Source: Flavobacterium bizetiae (lineage in GTDB: Bacteria; Bacteroidota; Bacteroidia; Flavobacteriales; Flavobacteriaceae). Taken from it: a stretch of 64,000 bases of DNA. Positions 8,202 through 17,629 of this stretch are shown here, in pieces (position 1 is the first letter of the stretch; every line of letters starts with the position of its first letter). The stretch is from assembly GCF_902804475.1 (NCBI RefSeq), contig NZ_CADCSU010000078.1, positions 26,515 through 90,514 of the forward strand, written 5' to 3'. The notes below the pieces were generated by a model. The model was not told the DNA's origin and made no database searches. It saw only the letters and a list, made by a program, of their open reading frames with translations. The position numbers and the translations under genes are program-made.

Positions 8202-9206
8202 ATGGAAGAAAATACAACGACTTTAGACATTAGAGCGATAAATGAAAAAATTGAAAGAGAAAGTGCTTTTATAGACCTTCTTACAATGGAAATGAACAAA
8301 GTTATTGTGGGCCAGAAACATATGGTCGAGCGTTTACTAATTGGACTTCTGGGACAAGGGCATATTTTGCTTGAAGGTGTTCCGGGATTGGCAAAAACTT
8401 TAGCCATCAATACTTTGTCGCAAGCAGTACAAGGTTCGTTCAGTCGTATTCAGTTTACACCTGACTTATTACCTGCCGATGTCGTTGGAACGATGATTTA
8501 TAACATCAAAGCAAACGAATTTTCTATTAAAAAAGGGCCAATCTTCGCTAATTTCGTCCTTGCCGATGAGATTAACCGTGCTCCAGCTAAGGTTCAGTCA
8601 GCACTTTTGGAGGCGATGCAGGAAAAACAAGTAACAATTGGCGACACGACTTTCAAACTAGATCGTCCGTTTTTAGTATTAGCAACACAAAACCCGGTTG
8701 AGCAAGAAGGAACATACCAACTTCCGGAAGCACAAGTCGATCGTTTTATGCTAAAAACTGTAATTGACTACCCAAAAATTGATGAAGAGCGTTTTGTAAT
8801 TCGTCAAAACTTAAAAGGAACTTACGAAAAAGTAAATGCCGTAGTTTCTGTCGAGCAAATTTTACGTGCGCAAGAAGCGGTTCGTGAAGTTTACATGGAC
8901 GAAAAAATCGAAAAATATATCTTAGATATCATATTTGCTACTCGTTATCCAGAGAAGTACAAACTTGCAGACTTAAAACCTCTTATTAGTTTTGGAGCAT
9001 CACCACGTGGAAGTATCAATTTAGCTAATGCAGCAAAATGTTACGCTTTTATCAAACGTCGTGGATATGTAATTCCAGAAGATGTTCGTGCAGTTGTACA
9101 TGATGTTCTACGTCACAGAGTTGGAATAACGTATGAGGCTGAAGCCGAAAACATTACTTCTGTAGACATTATCAACAAAATCGTAAACGAGATTGAAGTA
9201 CCTTAA
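8202..9206 (+). CDS. moxR: MoxR-family AAA+ ATPase, first gene of the Bat operon
   Basis: 334 residues. AAA_3 domain with Walker A GVPGLAKT (59-66), Walker B-like LADEINRAP (120-128), sensor 1 region LATQNPVEQEGTYQLPEAQ, and a C-terminal lid domain. MoxR ATPases are chaperone-like and act on VWA-domain partners, two of which are encoded downstream. The gene heads an eight-gene, co-directional run extending to 17605. It is a cytoplasmic protein. Confidence 0.95.
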   Translation: MEENTTTLDIRAINEKIERESAFIDLLTMEMNKVIVGQKHMVERLLIGLLGQGHILLEGVPGLAKTLAINTLSQAVQGSFSRIQFTPDLLPADVVGTMIYNIKANEFSIKKGPIFANFVLADEINRAPAKVQSALLEAMQEKQVTIGDTTFKLDRPFLVLATQNPVEQEGTYQLPEAQVDRFMLKTVIDYPKIDEERFVIRQNLKGTYEKVNAVVSVEQILRAQEAVREVYMDEKIEKYILDIIFATRYPEKYKLADLKPLISFGASPRGSINLANAAKCYAFIKRRGYVIPEDVRAVVHDVLRHRVGITYEAEAENITSVDIINKIVNEIEVP

Positions 9207-9210
9207 AAAT

Positions 9211-9281
9211 AGTTTTCAGTTTTCAGTCACAGTGACCAACTTATTAAGTAAACTGCGACTGAAAACTGCGACTGAAAACTA
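9211..9281. repeat. Intergenic word repeat, family CAGTTTTCAGTCACAGT
   Basis: AGTTTTCAGTCACAGT-type words are followed by complementary ACTGCGACTGAAAACT words, so the transcript can fold. Related copies lie at 12935-12990 and 57051-57114. Confidence 0.75.
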
Positions 9282-9286
9282 AAGAA

Positions 9287-10150
9287 ATGGATACAAAAGA
9301 GCTTTTAAAAAAAGTACGGAAAATAGAAATCAAAACCAAAAGACTGAGCAATCATATCTTTTCGGGAGAATATCACTCTTCATTTAAAGGACGAGGGATG
9401 ACTTTTAGTGAAGTACGTCAATACCAATATGGCGATGACATTCGTAACATCGATTGGAATGTAACTGCACGCTATAACGAAGCCCACGTAAAAGTTTTTG
9501 AAGAAGAACGCGAATTAACCATGGTTTTAATGGTTGATATTTCAGGTTCAGAGGGTTTTGGTTCAAAAAGTCAATTCAAGAAAGACATCGTGACTGAAAT
9601 TGCAGCAACGATGGCTTTTTCGGCTACACAAAATAATGACAAAATTGGTTTAATATTATTTTCTGATAATGTAGAATTGTATATTCCGCCAAAAAAAGGT
9701 CGTTCGCATGTATTACGAATCATTCGTGAGTTGATCGAATTTGAACCCAAAAGTCAAAAAACAGATGTTGGAGCTGCTCTAAAATTTTTGTCAGGAACCC
9801 AGAAAAAGAAAACAATTGTTTTCGTAATTTCTGATTTTATGTCTGAGAATTATGAGCAAACTTTAAAGATTGCTTCTAAAAAACACGATATTACAGGCGT
9901 TAGAGTTTACGATATTCGTGAAGAAAAAATTCCAAATTTAGGAATGGTTCCTATGCTTGATGCCGAAACAGGGAAAATTCAATTGGTAGATACAGGCTCA
10001 AAAACAGTGCGAATGAATTACGAAAAACACTATCAGGAAAGGGTTAACTATTTCAAAGATATTTTTAGTAAATCAGGCGCAGGAGTTGTAAACACAAGAG
10101 TTGATGAAAATTACGTAACTAAATTATTAGGATATTTCAAATCACGCTAA
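9287..10150 (+). CDS. DUF58 domain protein (Bat operon)
   Basis: 287 residues. The DUF58 signature is seen in FSEVRQYQYGDDIRNIDWNVTAR (about 40-62), followed by a VWA-like fold with MVDISGSEGFG (82-91), where D84, S86 and S88 form a MIDAS-like site. No TM segment. In many bacteria DUF58 proteins follow moxR and work with it on a membrane VWA complex. Spacing from moxR is 80 nt, filled by a word repeat. Confidence 0.92.
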   Translation: MDTKELLKKVRKIEIKTKRLSNHIFSGEYHSSFKGRGMTFSEVRQYQYGDDIRNIDWNVTARYNEAHVKVFEEERELTMVLMVDISGSEGFGSKSQFKKDIVTEIAATMAFSATQNNDKIGLILFSDNVELYIPPKKGRSHVLRIIRELIEFEPKSQKTDVGAALKFLSGTQKKKTIVFVISDFMSENYEQTLKIASKKHDITGVRVYDIREEKIPNLGMVPMLDAETGKIQLVDTGSKTVRMNYEKHYQERVNYFKDIFSKSGAGVVNTRVDENYVTKLLGYFKSR

Positions 10151-10158
10151 TATTTTTG

Positions 10159-10260
10159 GACTTCTTAGATTGTTAGAATATTAGATTTTAAAATATAAAT
10201 ATCCAAATAAAAAAATCTGTTTAAATCTGTGCCATCCGCGTGCCATAATTAAAACATTCA
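10159..10260. repeat. Intergenic repeat: second copy of the GACTTCTTAGATT word plus AATCTGTG words
   Basis: A 20-bp exact match to the spacer at 5602-5621 is followed by AATCTGT/AAATCTGTG words related to 6498-6583 and 38941-38998. It sits inside the Bat operon between the DUF58 and DUF4381-like genes. Confidence 0.6.
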
Positions 10261-10291
10261 TTTTAGAATAAGATCTGAAATCAAAAATCAA

Positions 10292-11926
10292 ATGAAATTA
10301 AAGTTTTACATATTTTTATTTTTACTTTCCTCATCTATTTTTGCCCAGCAAAAACAAGTAGAGACAAGCATTGATACTACAAAAAACAAAATTGGAGCCG
10401 AATTTAAGTTAACACTTAAAACGGTTGTCAGTTCAAAATCTAAGGTTGTTTTTCCTAAACTAAAAAATATTGGTCCACTTGAAGTAATTCAATCCTACCC
10501 AATTGATACCGTAAAGAAAAATGACACTTACGAATTGATCAAAAAATATGGTTTAACGCAATTTGATTCCGGAAAATACACAATCCCGAGTATTAAAATT
10601 TTAATTGACAAAAAACCATTCTTAACCGATTCTATCCGTGTTGAAGTAGCCAATGTAAAAGTGGACACTTTACAGCAAAAAATGTACGACATCAAAGACA
10701 TCACTCCTGTTGATAACGGAATTGGTGATTGGTGGAAATATGTTTTAGGTCTAATCATTATTTTAGGAATTGGAGCTTTTGTTTATCGGTTTGTTAAAAA
10801 ACGCCAACAGAAAAAGATTGAAGAAGAAGTTTATAAAACTCCTATAGAAAAAGCAACAAGCTTACTGAACAATCTGGAGCAAAAAGAATTGGTTCAAAAA
10901 GGTGAAATCAAAGAATACTACAGTGAACTTACTGATATTGCCCGTAATTATATTGAAGAAGCCATTCATATTCCGGCAATGGAAAGTACCACTTCTGAAT
11001 TGATTCAGGCGATAAGAACTGCTTCTACCAAAAAGAAAATGACATTAACTCCGGAAACTGTCGAAAATCTGGAGCGCGTTTTACGTCAGGCCGATTTAGT
11101 AAAATTCGCTAAATCTAAACCGCTTGATTTTGAAATTACCGATGATAGAAATAAAATTCAGAAAGTAATATTAACGCTTGATAATGCAATCCCGACTGAA
11201 GTTCCGGCTGAAGAAGAAGATCAATTACTGAACGAAGCGCAAAAACAAAAGCAAATCAAACTTCAGTTATTAAAAAAACGCAACAAACGTATTGCCATCG
11301 CTGCAGGAACCGTTTTATTTTTATTAATTGCGACCACAGCATTCTTTATTGTTACTAAAGGTTTTACTTATGTAAAAGATAATCTGATCGGACATCCGTC
11401 TAAAGAATTACTAGAAAGCGAATGGGTAAAAAGTGAGTACGGAAGTCCTGGTGTAGTAATAGAAACTCCAAAGGTTTTAAAACGTGTAGATACTCAAAAA
11501 GTATTGCCTAAAGAAACTATGGCGTTAATTAAGGAGATGCAACTTTTTACTTACGGAAGCATGGTGGGTAATTTTTACGTAACTGTTTCAACCAGTAAGT
11601 TCAAAAACCCTACAGATATAGATCTAGCAAAAGCATTAGAAGGAACTCTAAAAGTTATCGAAGCCCAGGGCGGACAAAATATTATTGTAAAACAAGAAGA
11701 TTTCCAGACGAGTGCAGGCATTCAGGGGCTAAAAGGATATGGTACAATGACTGTATTTAATCCGGCCGACAAAACCAGTACAAAGGCTTACTATGAACTT
11801 TTACTGTTTAAACAAGATCAGGGATTACAACAAATTATGATTTTACACGAAGAAGGTGACACATACGCCAATGATATTACAACTAGAATTTTAAATTCTG
11901 TTGAACTTAGAAAAGCGAGCAACTAA
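10292..11926 (+). CDS. Membrane protein of the Bat operon, DUF4381-like with a C-terminal extension
   Basis: 544 residues. Signal peptide (cleaved after SSSIFAQ), an N-terminal BatD-like periplasmic beta region (about 20-130), a TM helix (about 148-165), a cytoplasmic helical region (175-320), a second TM (about 333-355), then an alpha/beta domain of about 180 residues. The last part, starting near ESEWVKSEYG, resembles a PsbP/DUF1795-type fold, a weak judgement. The stop overlaps the next start (11926), so it is translationally coupled to batA. Confidence 0.75.
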   Translation: MKLKFYIFLFLLSSSIFAQQKQVETSIDTTKNKIGAEFKLTLKTVVSSKSKVVFPKLKNIGPLEVIQSYPIDTVKKNDTYELIKKYGLTQFDSGKYTIPSIKILIDKKPFLTDSIRVEVANVKVDTLQQKMYDIKDITPVDNGIGDWWKYVLGLIIILGIGAFVYRFVKKRQQKKIEEEVYKTPIEKATSLLNNLEQKELVQKGEIKEYYSELTDIARNYIEEAIHIPAMESTTSELIQAIRTASTKKKMTLTPETVENLERVLRQADLVKFAKSKPLDFEITDDRNKIQKVILTLDNAIPTEVPAEEEDQLLNEAQKQKQIKLQLLKKRNKRIAIAAGTVLFLLIATTAFFIVTKGFTYVKDNLIGHPSKELLESEWVKSEYGSPGVVIETPKVLKRVDTQKVLPKETMALIKEMQLFTYGSMVGNFYVTVSTSKFKNPTDIDLAKALEGTLKVIEAQGGQNIIVKQEDFQTSAGIQGLKGYGTMTVFNPADKTSTKAYYELLLFKQDQGLQQIMILHEEGDTYANDITTRILNSVELRKASN

Positions 11927-12927
11927 TGGGAAAGATAACTTTTTTAAATCCAGAATTTTTTTGGTTGTTTCTATTAATTCCAATTGCAATCGCTTGGTTT
12001 TACTGGAAACGCAACCAGCAATCGGCAACTTTAAAAATGAGTTCTACTCAGGGTTTTAAAAACAGCGAATCGTTGTTAACGAAATTAAAACCTGCTTTAT
12101 ATGTTTTTAGAATTTTAGGATTAAGCTCTTTAATTATAGCCCTGGCAAGACCAAGAACCGTAGACATTAGCAGTCAGACTAAAACAACAAAAGGAATTGA
12201 TATTGTTCTTGCAATAGACGTTTCGGGAAGTATGCTGGCAAAAGATTTAAAGCCAAACCGTATGGAAGCTTTAAAAAGAGTTGCCGCAGATTTTGTTGGA
12301 GAAAGACCTAATGACAGAGTTGGATTGGTTTTATACGCCTCTGAAGCTTATACAAAAACACCGGTTACAAGCGATAAAGCAATTATTCTTGAAGCCATAA
12401 AAAGCATTAAGTACGATACGGTTTTACAAGACGGAACCGGAATTGGAATGGGATTAGCAACTGCCGTAAACCGTTTAAAAGATAGTAAAGCCAAAAGCCG
12501 TGTAATTATTTTAATGACAGATGGTGTTAACAATGCCGGTTTTATCGAACCTGAAACAGCATCAGACATTGCAAAACAATACGGAATAAAAGTATACACT
12601 ATTGGTATTGGTACCAACGGAATGGCGGAATCTCCTTATGCTTATGCACCAAACGGAGGCTTTTTATATAAAATGCAAAAAGTTGAAATCGACGAACAGT
12701 TAATGAAAAACCTTGCCCGTAAAACCGATGGAACTTATTTTAGAGCAACAAGCAATGATCGATTAGCCGAAATATACAACGCGATTAATAAATTAGAAAC
12801 TACTGAAATCCAGGAATTAAAATTCTATGATTATGACGAAAAATACAGAGGTTTTGTTTTACTGGCAGCCTTTTTATTATTGTTAGAAGTAGGTTTAAGA
12901 AATACGGTTTACAGAAGCTTTATATAA
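11926..12927 (+). CDS. batA: BatA, membrane-anchored VWA protein
   Basis: 333 residues. Two N-terminal TM helices (about 9-25 and 57-74), a VWA domain with a full MIDAS (IDVSGS, D98-S100-S102; MTDGVNNAG later), and a C-terminal TM helix (about 309-327). This is the layout of BatA in Bacteroides, where the bat genes were linked to aerotolerance. Its start shares one base with the stop of the preceding gene. Confidence 0.93.
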   Translation: MGKITFLNPEFFWLFLLIPIAIAWFYWKRNQQSATLKMSSTQGFKNSESLLTKLKPALYVFRILGLSSLIIALARPRTVDISSQTKTTKGIDIVLAIDVSGSMLAKDLKPNRMEALKRVAADFVGERPNDRVGLVLYASEAYTKTPVTSDKAIILEAIKSIKYDTVLQDGTGIGMGLATAVNRLKDSKAKSRVIILMTDGVNNAGFIEPETASDIAKQYGIKVYTIGIGTNGMAESPYAYAPNGGFLYKMQKVEIDEQLMKNLARKTDGTYFRATSNDRLAEIYNAINKLETTEIQELKFYDYDEKYRGFVLLAAFLLLLEVGLRNTVYRSFI

Positions 12928-12934
12928 TATTTTA

Positions 12935-12990
12935 GTCTCAGTCACAGTTATCAGTCACCCACTGAAAACTGCCACTGAAAACTGAAAACT
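12935..12990. repeat. Intergenic word repeat, family CAGTTTTCAGTCACAGT
   Basis: AGTCTCAGTCACAGT words are followed by ACTGAAAACTGCCACTGAAAACT-type words between batA and batB. Same family as 9211-9281 and 57051-57114. Confidence 0.7.
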
Positions 12991-13000
12991 AGAACTAAAA

Positions 13001-14035
13001 ATGGAATTAGACGAAAAAAAATATTTATACTTTTTATTATTACTCCCAATTGTGGTGTGTATTTTCCTTTTCAATATGTATTGGAAAAGAAAAAAACAGC
13101 GCGAATTTGGTGACCTTGAAATGGTAAAAAGACTGAGTCCGGAAAGATCTGTTTTTAAACCGGTTTTAAAAATATCCGTAATACTTTTGGCTTTGGCTTG
13201 CCTGATCATCGGTTTAGTAAATCCGAAGATTGGAACTAAAATGGAAACCGTAAAACGTGAAGGAATTGATATCGTTTTTGCGGTCGACGTTTCTAAAAGT
13301 ATGCTGGCCGAAGATGTGGCGCCAAGTCGTTTAGAGAAAAGTAAACAATTGGTTTCGCAAATCATCAATAATTTAGGAAGTGACAGAATTGGAATCGTAG
13401 CCTATGCAGGAAGTGCTTTCCCGGTTTTGCCTATCACATCTGATTATAGTGTTGCCAAAATGTTCCTGCAAAGTATGACTCCGGATATGGTTTCGTCGCA
13501 AGGAACTTCACTTGATGAAGCAATTAGATTATCATCGACTTATTTTGATGAAAAAAGCAAAACCAGCAAATTGTTGATTTTAATTTCTGATGGAGAAGAT
13601 CATTCTGAAGGAGCTTCGGCAGCAGCCGAAGAAGCCAATAAAATGGGAATGAAAATTATCACCATTGGAGTTGGAACTGAAAAAGGAGGTACAATTCCGT
13701 TAAAAGAAAATGGTGTAGTTAAAAACTATCAAAAAGATCAAAACGGACAAACGGTTATTACAAAACTAAATCAGGAAGGCTTAAAAACCATTGCAAAAGC
13801 GACAAAAGGCGGTTATGTATATGGCGGAAGTACTAAAGAAGTTTTAGAATACATAAAAAATGCGCTAAACAACATTCAGAAAACTGAATTTGAAGCGACC
13901 CAAATGGCCGATTTTCAATCGCAATATCAATGGTTCATTGGCTTTGCCTTCTTATTATTGTTTGTAGACATTTTCCTTTTAGAAAGAAAAACAAACTGGA
14001 TAAAAGAGTTGAATTTATTTAACGAAAAGAAATAA
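13001..14035 (+). CDS. batB: BatB, membrane-anchored VWA protein
   Basis: 344 residues. TM helices at about 9-26 and 55-73, then a VWA domain with MIDAS VDVSKS (D96, S98, S100) and ISDGEDHSEG, and a C-terminal TM helix near 315-333. Paralogous to BatA, with the same topology but lacking the Gly of DxSGS. The two VWA proteins probably form a membrane complex acted on by MoxR. Confidence 0.93.
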   Translation: MELDEKKYLYFLLLLPIVVCIFLFNMYWKRKKQREFGDLEMVKRLSPERSVFKPVLKISVILLALACLIIGLVNPKIGTKMETVKREGIDIVFAVDVSKSMLAEDVAPSRLEKSKQLVSQIINNLGSDRIGIVAYAGSAFPVLPITSDYSVAKMFLQSMTPDMVSSQGTSLDEAIRLSSTYFDEKSKTSKLLILISDGEDHSEGASAAAEEANKMGMKIITIGVGTEKGGTIPLKENGVVKNYQKDQNGQTVITKLNQEGLKTIAKATKGGYVYGGSTKEVLEYIKNALNNIQKTEFEATQMADFQSQYQWFIGFAFLLLFVDIFLLERKTNWIKELNLFNEKK

Positions 14036-14080
14036 TTGTTCTCCATTAAAAATTCGGAACAAAAAATTAAAAAAATTAGA

Positions 14081-14851
14081 ATGAAAAATTTACTTCTTTA
14101 TATTTTACTAACATTTTCTTTAGCTGTTTCGGCTCAAGAGAAAGACAAGACATTGCCTGATGCCAATGAAGAATATAAGCAGAATAAATTTGTTGATGCT
14201 GAAGCAAATTACAGAATTTCAGAATCAAAATTTCCAAAACGTGCTACTGCTCCTTATAACTTAGGAAATACTATCTACAGACAAAATCAGGTTTCTGAAG
14301 CTAAATTCGCTTACGCGAAAGCGATAAAGAACGCTAAAACAAGACCTGAAAAACATAAAGCATTTCACAATTTAGGAAATGTTTTGATGAAAGAGAAAGA
14401 TTATGCTCAGGCTGTAGAAGCTTATAAAGAAGCCTTACGTAACGACCCAACAGACGAGGAAACGCGTTATAATTATGCTTATGCGAAACAAAAGCTAAAA
14501 GAAAATCCGCCTAAAAACGATAAAAACAAAGACAAGAATAAGGATAAAGACAAAGACAAGGATAAAAACAAAGATAAAGACAAGGACAAGGATAAAGACA
14601 AGGATAAGGACAAAGATAAAAAGGACGACAAAGGCGATAAAGATAAAGACAAAAAAGATGGTAAAGATGATCCGAAGAAAGACGACAAGTCTGACAATAA
14701 AGGAGAACCAAAACCACAGCCAGGCGGAATTTCTAAAGACCGAGTTCAAAATTTATTAGATGCCGTAAACAACGAAGAAAAGAAAATTCAAGATAAAGTA
14801 AACGCTCAGAAAGTAAAAGGAAACCCTAAAAAAACAGAGAAAGACTGGTAA
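14081..14851 (+). CDS. batC: BatC, TPR protein with a Lys-Asp repeat tail
   Basis: 256 residues from the ATG at 14081; an in-frame TTG at 14036 exists, but only the ATG puts the signal peptide (MKNLLLYILLTFSLAVSAQ) at the N-terminus. TPR units occupy about 25-135 (APYNLGNTIYRQNQ, AFHNLGNVLMKEKDY). Residues about 145-210 are almost pure KD/KN dipeptides encoded by an iterated hexamer (GAYAAR). Probably periplasmic. The tail may be a flexible, length-variable linker. Confidence 0.9.
   Translation: MKNLLLYILLTFSLAVSAQEKDKTLPDANEEYKQNKFVDAEANYRISESKFPKRATAPYNLGNTIYRQNQVSEAKFAYAKAIKNAKTRPEKHKAFHNLGNVLMKEKDYAQAVEAYKEALRNDPTDEETRYNYAYAKQKLKENPPKNDKNKDKNKDKDKDKDKNKDKDKDKDKDKDKDKDKKDDKGDKDKDKKDGKDDPKKDDKSDNKGEPKPQPGGISKDRVQNLLDAVNNEEKKIQDKVNAQKVKGNPKKTEKDW
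14518..14700 (+). repeat. In-gene hexanucleotide repeat (GAYAAR)n encoding Lys-Asp
   Basis: Roughly 180 bp of GACAAA/GATAAA/GATAAG/GACAAG units, each encoding Asp-Lys, with some AAC for Asn. The six-base unit means gain or loss of copies keeps the batC frame. Because it is so biased, the opposite strand shows long spurious Ser/Leu and Phe/Val ORFs. Confidence 0.9.
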
Positions 14852-14952
14852 AATTTGGTTTATTTGTGTAATCGTTAATTTGTTTAATTGTAAACCCGAT
14901 TAAATAAATTAGCGATTAAACAGTTAATATAAAAAACACTGAAAAACAATTA

Positions 14953-16716
14953 ATGAAAAGATATTTAATTCTATTACTATTCACTTTTCAAGGGCTTATG
15001 GCTCAAGTTCAATTTGAGGCCAGAGTAAGCAAAAACACGCTTGGAGTGAACGAAAGATTACGCATTGACTTCATCATGAATGTTGACGGAGATAACTTCG
15101 ACCAGCCTTCATTTGAGGGATTTAGAATTGTAGGCGGACCAAGCCAGCAAGTAAGCCAGTCTTGGGTAAATGGTAGAAGCTCTTTTCAGAAAATATATTC
15201 TTATATTTTACAGCCCAATCAAAAAGGGACATTTTCTATCAAACAAGCCGCTATAGAATACAATGGGCAAATTTATAAAACACAGCCTATAAAAATTGTA
15301 GTAACAAATGCCGTTGCTCAGGAAAGAGATCCTTATGACAATAGCAGACCACAAGGTCAGCAAGGAATTCCGAATGAAACCATAAATCTTGTAGCCGAGA
15401 TTTCGAAAACAAATCCATATCTAAATGAGCCTATTACGGTTGTTTATAAATTATATTTTAACAATATTAACGTTACCGGTTTTAAAGAATTGGCTAAACC
15501 TAAATACAATGATTTCTGGAATCAGAATATAGAGATCAAGCAACTGTCTATCGCAGAAGGAACTTTTCAGGGACAAAGATGCTATTATGTAATCCTGAAA
15601 AAAACCATCTTATATCCACAAAAATCAGGAAGATTAACAATTGAACCGCTTTCGCTGGATATTGGTGTAGAATTGCCTTCAAATCGTCGTGATATGTATG
15701 GGCAAATGATTCTGACAGTTGATAACAGAGTAGTTTCGGCAGGAGCGAAAACTATTAATGTAAAAGCATTACCAGAAGCAAGCAAACCAGAAGGCTTTAG
15801 CGGTGCTGTAGGTAAATTTAATTTTACAGTTACGCCATCTAAAACAACATTGAAAAGTGGAGAAAGTCTGGATTTAATTGTGAGCGCTTCAGGAAATGGA
15901 AACATGAAATTGTTTACTTTACCAAAACCGGTTGTTCCTAATGCATTAGAAATGTATGATCCTGTTCATGATGAGCAAGTAACAACTTCTCTTTCAGGAA
16001 TGTCAGGAAAAATTACCGATAAGTATTCTATTGTACCACAATACAAAGGAAAATATGCGATCAAACCAATGCAGTTTTCTTATTTTGATTTGAATACCGG
16101 TTCTTATAAAACCATCACCTCACAAGAAATTATGGTCGATGTATTAGACGGACCAATGCAGGCAGAAGCAAGTGCAACAGCAAATGCCTCTAAAAATGTC
16201 ATTGCAAAAACAGATCAGTTCAAATACATAAAATCAAAAACAACTTTAGTCTCAATCGCTAAAAATGATTTTTACGGTTCTAATTTGTATTATCTTTTAT
16301 TGTTCGCTCCTTTCGTAATCATACCAATCATTGTTTTGGCTAAGAAAAGAAAAGAGGCTATTGACGGTGACGTAACAGGAAACCGCATTAGAATGAACAA
16401 CAAATTGGCTAAGAAATATTTATCTCAGGCTAAAAAACAATTAAACAATAAAGAAGCATTTTATATTGCCTTAGAAAAAGCGATGCACAATTTCCTTAAA
16501 GCGAAACTACATATCGAAACATCAGAAATGAGCAAGGATAATATTAGCGAATTATTATTGTCAAGAAATGCCAATCCGGAATCTGTTCAAAGTTTTATTG
16601 ACCTGACAGAAAACTGCGAAATTGCCCGTTATGCACCAGCATCAAGCGCTTCGATTCAGCAGGATTTCGACAAGGCTGTTTTAATTATTTCGGCATTAGA
16701 AAAACAAATTGTTTAG
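14953..16716 (+). CDS. batD: BatD, oxygen-tolerance membrane protein
   Basis: 587 residues. Signal peptide ending GLMAQ, several Ig-like beta domains in the periplasm (FEGFRIVGGPSQQVSQSW, LYFNNINVTGFKELAKP, LTLKSGESLDLIVSASGNGN), one TM helix at about 440-460, and a cytoplasmic helical tail. It matches the BatD/oxygen-tolerance family in length and order. It lies about 100 nt after batC. Confidence 0.92.
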   Translation: MKRYLILLLFTFQGLMAQVQFEARVSKNTLGVNERLRIDFIMNVDGDNFDQPSFEGFRIVGGPSQQVSQSWVNGRSSFQKIYSYILQPNQKGTFSIKQAAIEYNGQIYKTQPIKIVVTNAVAQERDPYDNSRPQGQQGIPNETINLVAEISKTNPYLNEPITVVYKLYFNNINVTGFKELAKPKYNDFWNQNIEIKQLSIAEGTFQGQRCYYVILKKTILYPQKSGRLTIEPLSLDIGVELPSNRRDMYGQMILTVDNRVVSAGAKTINVKALPEASKPEGFSGAVGKFNFTVTPSKTTLKSGESLDLIVSASGNGNMKLFTLPKPVVPNALEMYDPVHDEQVTTSLSGMSGKITDKYSIVPQYKGKYAIKPMQFSYFDLNTGSYKTITSQEIMVDVLDGPMQAEASATANASKNVIAKTDQFKYIKSKTTLVSIAKNDFYGSNLYYLLLFAPFVIIPIIVLAKKRKEAIDGDVTGNRIRMNNKLAKKYLSQAKKQLNNKEAFYIALEKAMHNFLKAKLHIETSEMSKDNISELLLSRNANPESVQSFIDLTENCEIARYAPASSASIQQDFDKAVLIISALEKQIV

Positions 16717-16725
16717 TATTTAACC

Positions 16726-16847
16726 GCAATCCCGAGAGTTATCGGGAGCTAAGAAATTTAGTTTCGTCTGCGTTTAATTTAAGTTCAAAAAGAAAAAACA
16801 AACCTAACAGGTTTTATCCCGAAGCTTCGGAACCGTTAGGTTTAAAA
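16726..16847. repeat. Palindromic spacer before batE (AAACCTAACAGG...CCGTTAGGTTT)
   Basis: AAACCTAACAGGTT (16800-16813) pairs with AACCGTTAGGTTT (16831-16843), enclosing the palindrome CCGAAGCTTCGG. A smaller CCCGA...TCGGG hairpin precedes it. It ends just before the batE ATG, so the folded transcript could affect batE translation. Confidence 0.75.
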
Positions 16848-16855
16848 CAAATAAA

Positions 16856-17605
16856 ATGAAAAACATAGTAGTATATCTTTTTTTATTAATCACTCAGGTT
16901 TTCTTTGCTCAAAGCAGCTTTGAAAAAGGAAATGCCTTGTACCAAAAGGGACAATACCAACAAGCTGTTGATGCTTACGAAAGTATTGTTAAAGAAGACA
17001 AACAGCATTCTGCAGAGTTATACTTTAACTTAGGAAATGCCTATTACAAGCTCAACAAAGTAGCGCCTTCTATTTATAACTACGAAAAAGCATTGGTTTT
17101 AAAACCTCATGATCCCGACGTTTTAAACAATTTAAAATTTGCTAAAAAACTAACAATCGACGAGATCAAGGAAATCCCGAAAGTAGGTTTTGCAAAACTG
17201 ATTCAGAACTTTACCGGAATTTTTGATTACAATACCTGGGCAAAGATTTCTATTGTAATTTCATTTGTGTTTCTATTGAGTTTTATTGGATATTATTTCT
17301 CTCAACTTACGCTTTCAAAAAGACTATATTTTATAGGAATGTTTATTTTGTTAGTAGCTTTATTGGTGACCGTTTCTGCAGCAATAACAGAAAAAACTCA
17401 TTTTAATAATGATCGTCCGGCGATTGTTTTTGCTGAATTAAGCGAAGTTCGCAGCGAGCCGCAAAAAGCAGGCGCAGCTATAATATTATTACATGAAGGC
17501 GCAAAAGTTTACGTTATTGAAACCATAGGACAATGGAAAAAAATCGAACTAACAGACGGAACCGAAGGCTGGATTGACGGTTCTACCATTCGAGAAGTGA
17601 AATAA
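16856..17605 (+). CDS. batE: BatE, TPR and SH3 membrane protein, last gene of the Bat operon
   Basis: 249 residues. Signal peptide (cleaved after VFFAQ), TPR region (about 20-98), TM helices at about 131-148 and 157-177, and a bacterial SH3-like domain (about 188-249, ending GWIDGSTIREVK). This is the BatE architecture. A strong terminator follows at 17630, closing the operon. Confidence 0.92.
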   Translation: MKNIVVYLFLLITQVFFAQSSFEKGNALYQKGQYQQAVDAYESIVKEDKQHSAELYFNLGNAYYKLNKVAPSIYNYEKALVLKPHDPDVLNNLKFAKKLTIDEIKEIPKVGFAKLIQNFTGIFDYNTWAKISIVISFVFLLSFIGYYFSQLTLSKRLYFIGMFILLVALLVTVSAAITEKTHFNNDRPAIVFAELSEVRSEPQKAGAAIILLHEGAKVYVIETIGQWKKIELTDGTEGWIDGSTIREVK

Positions 17606-17629
17606 CTCTTTTAAAATCTAAAATAAAAA

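Noticed and set aside
14479..14749. Three long minus-strand ORFs rich in Ser/Leu or Phe/Val opposite batC
   Set aside because: They are the complement of the Lys-Asp hexamer repeat, which has no stop codons in any frame; there is no start context or family match.
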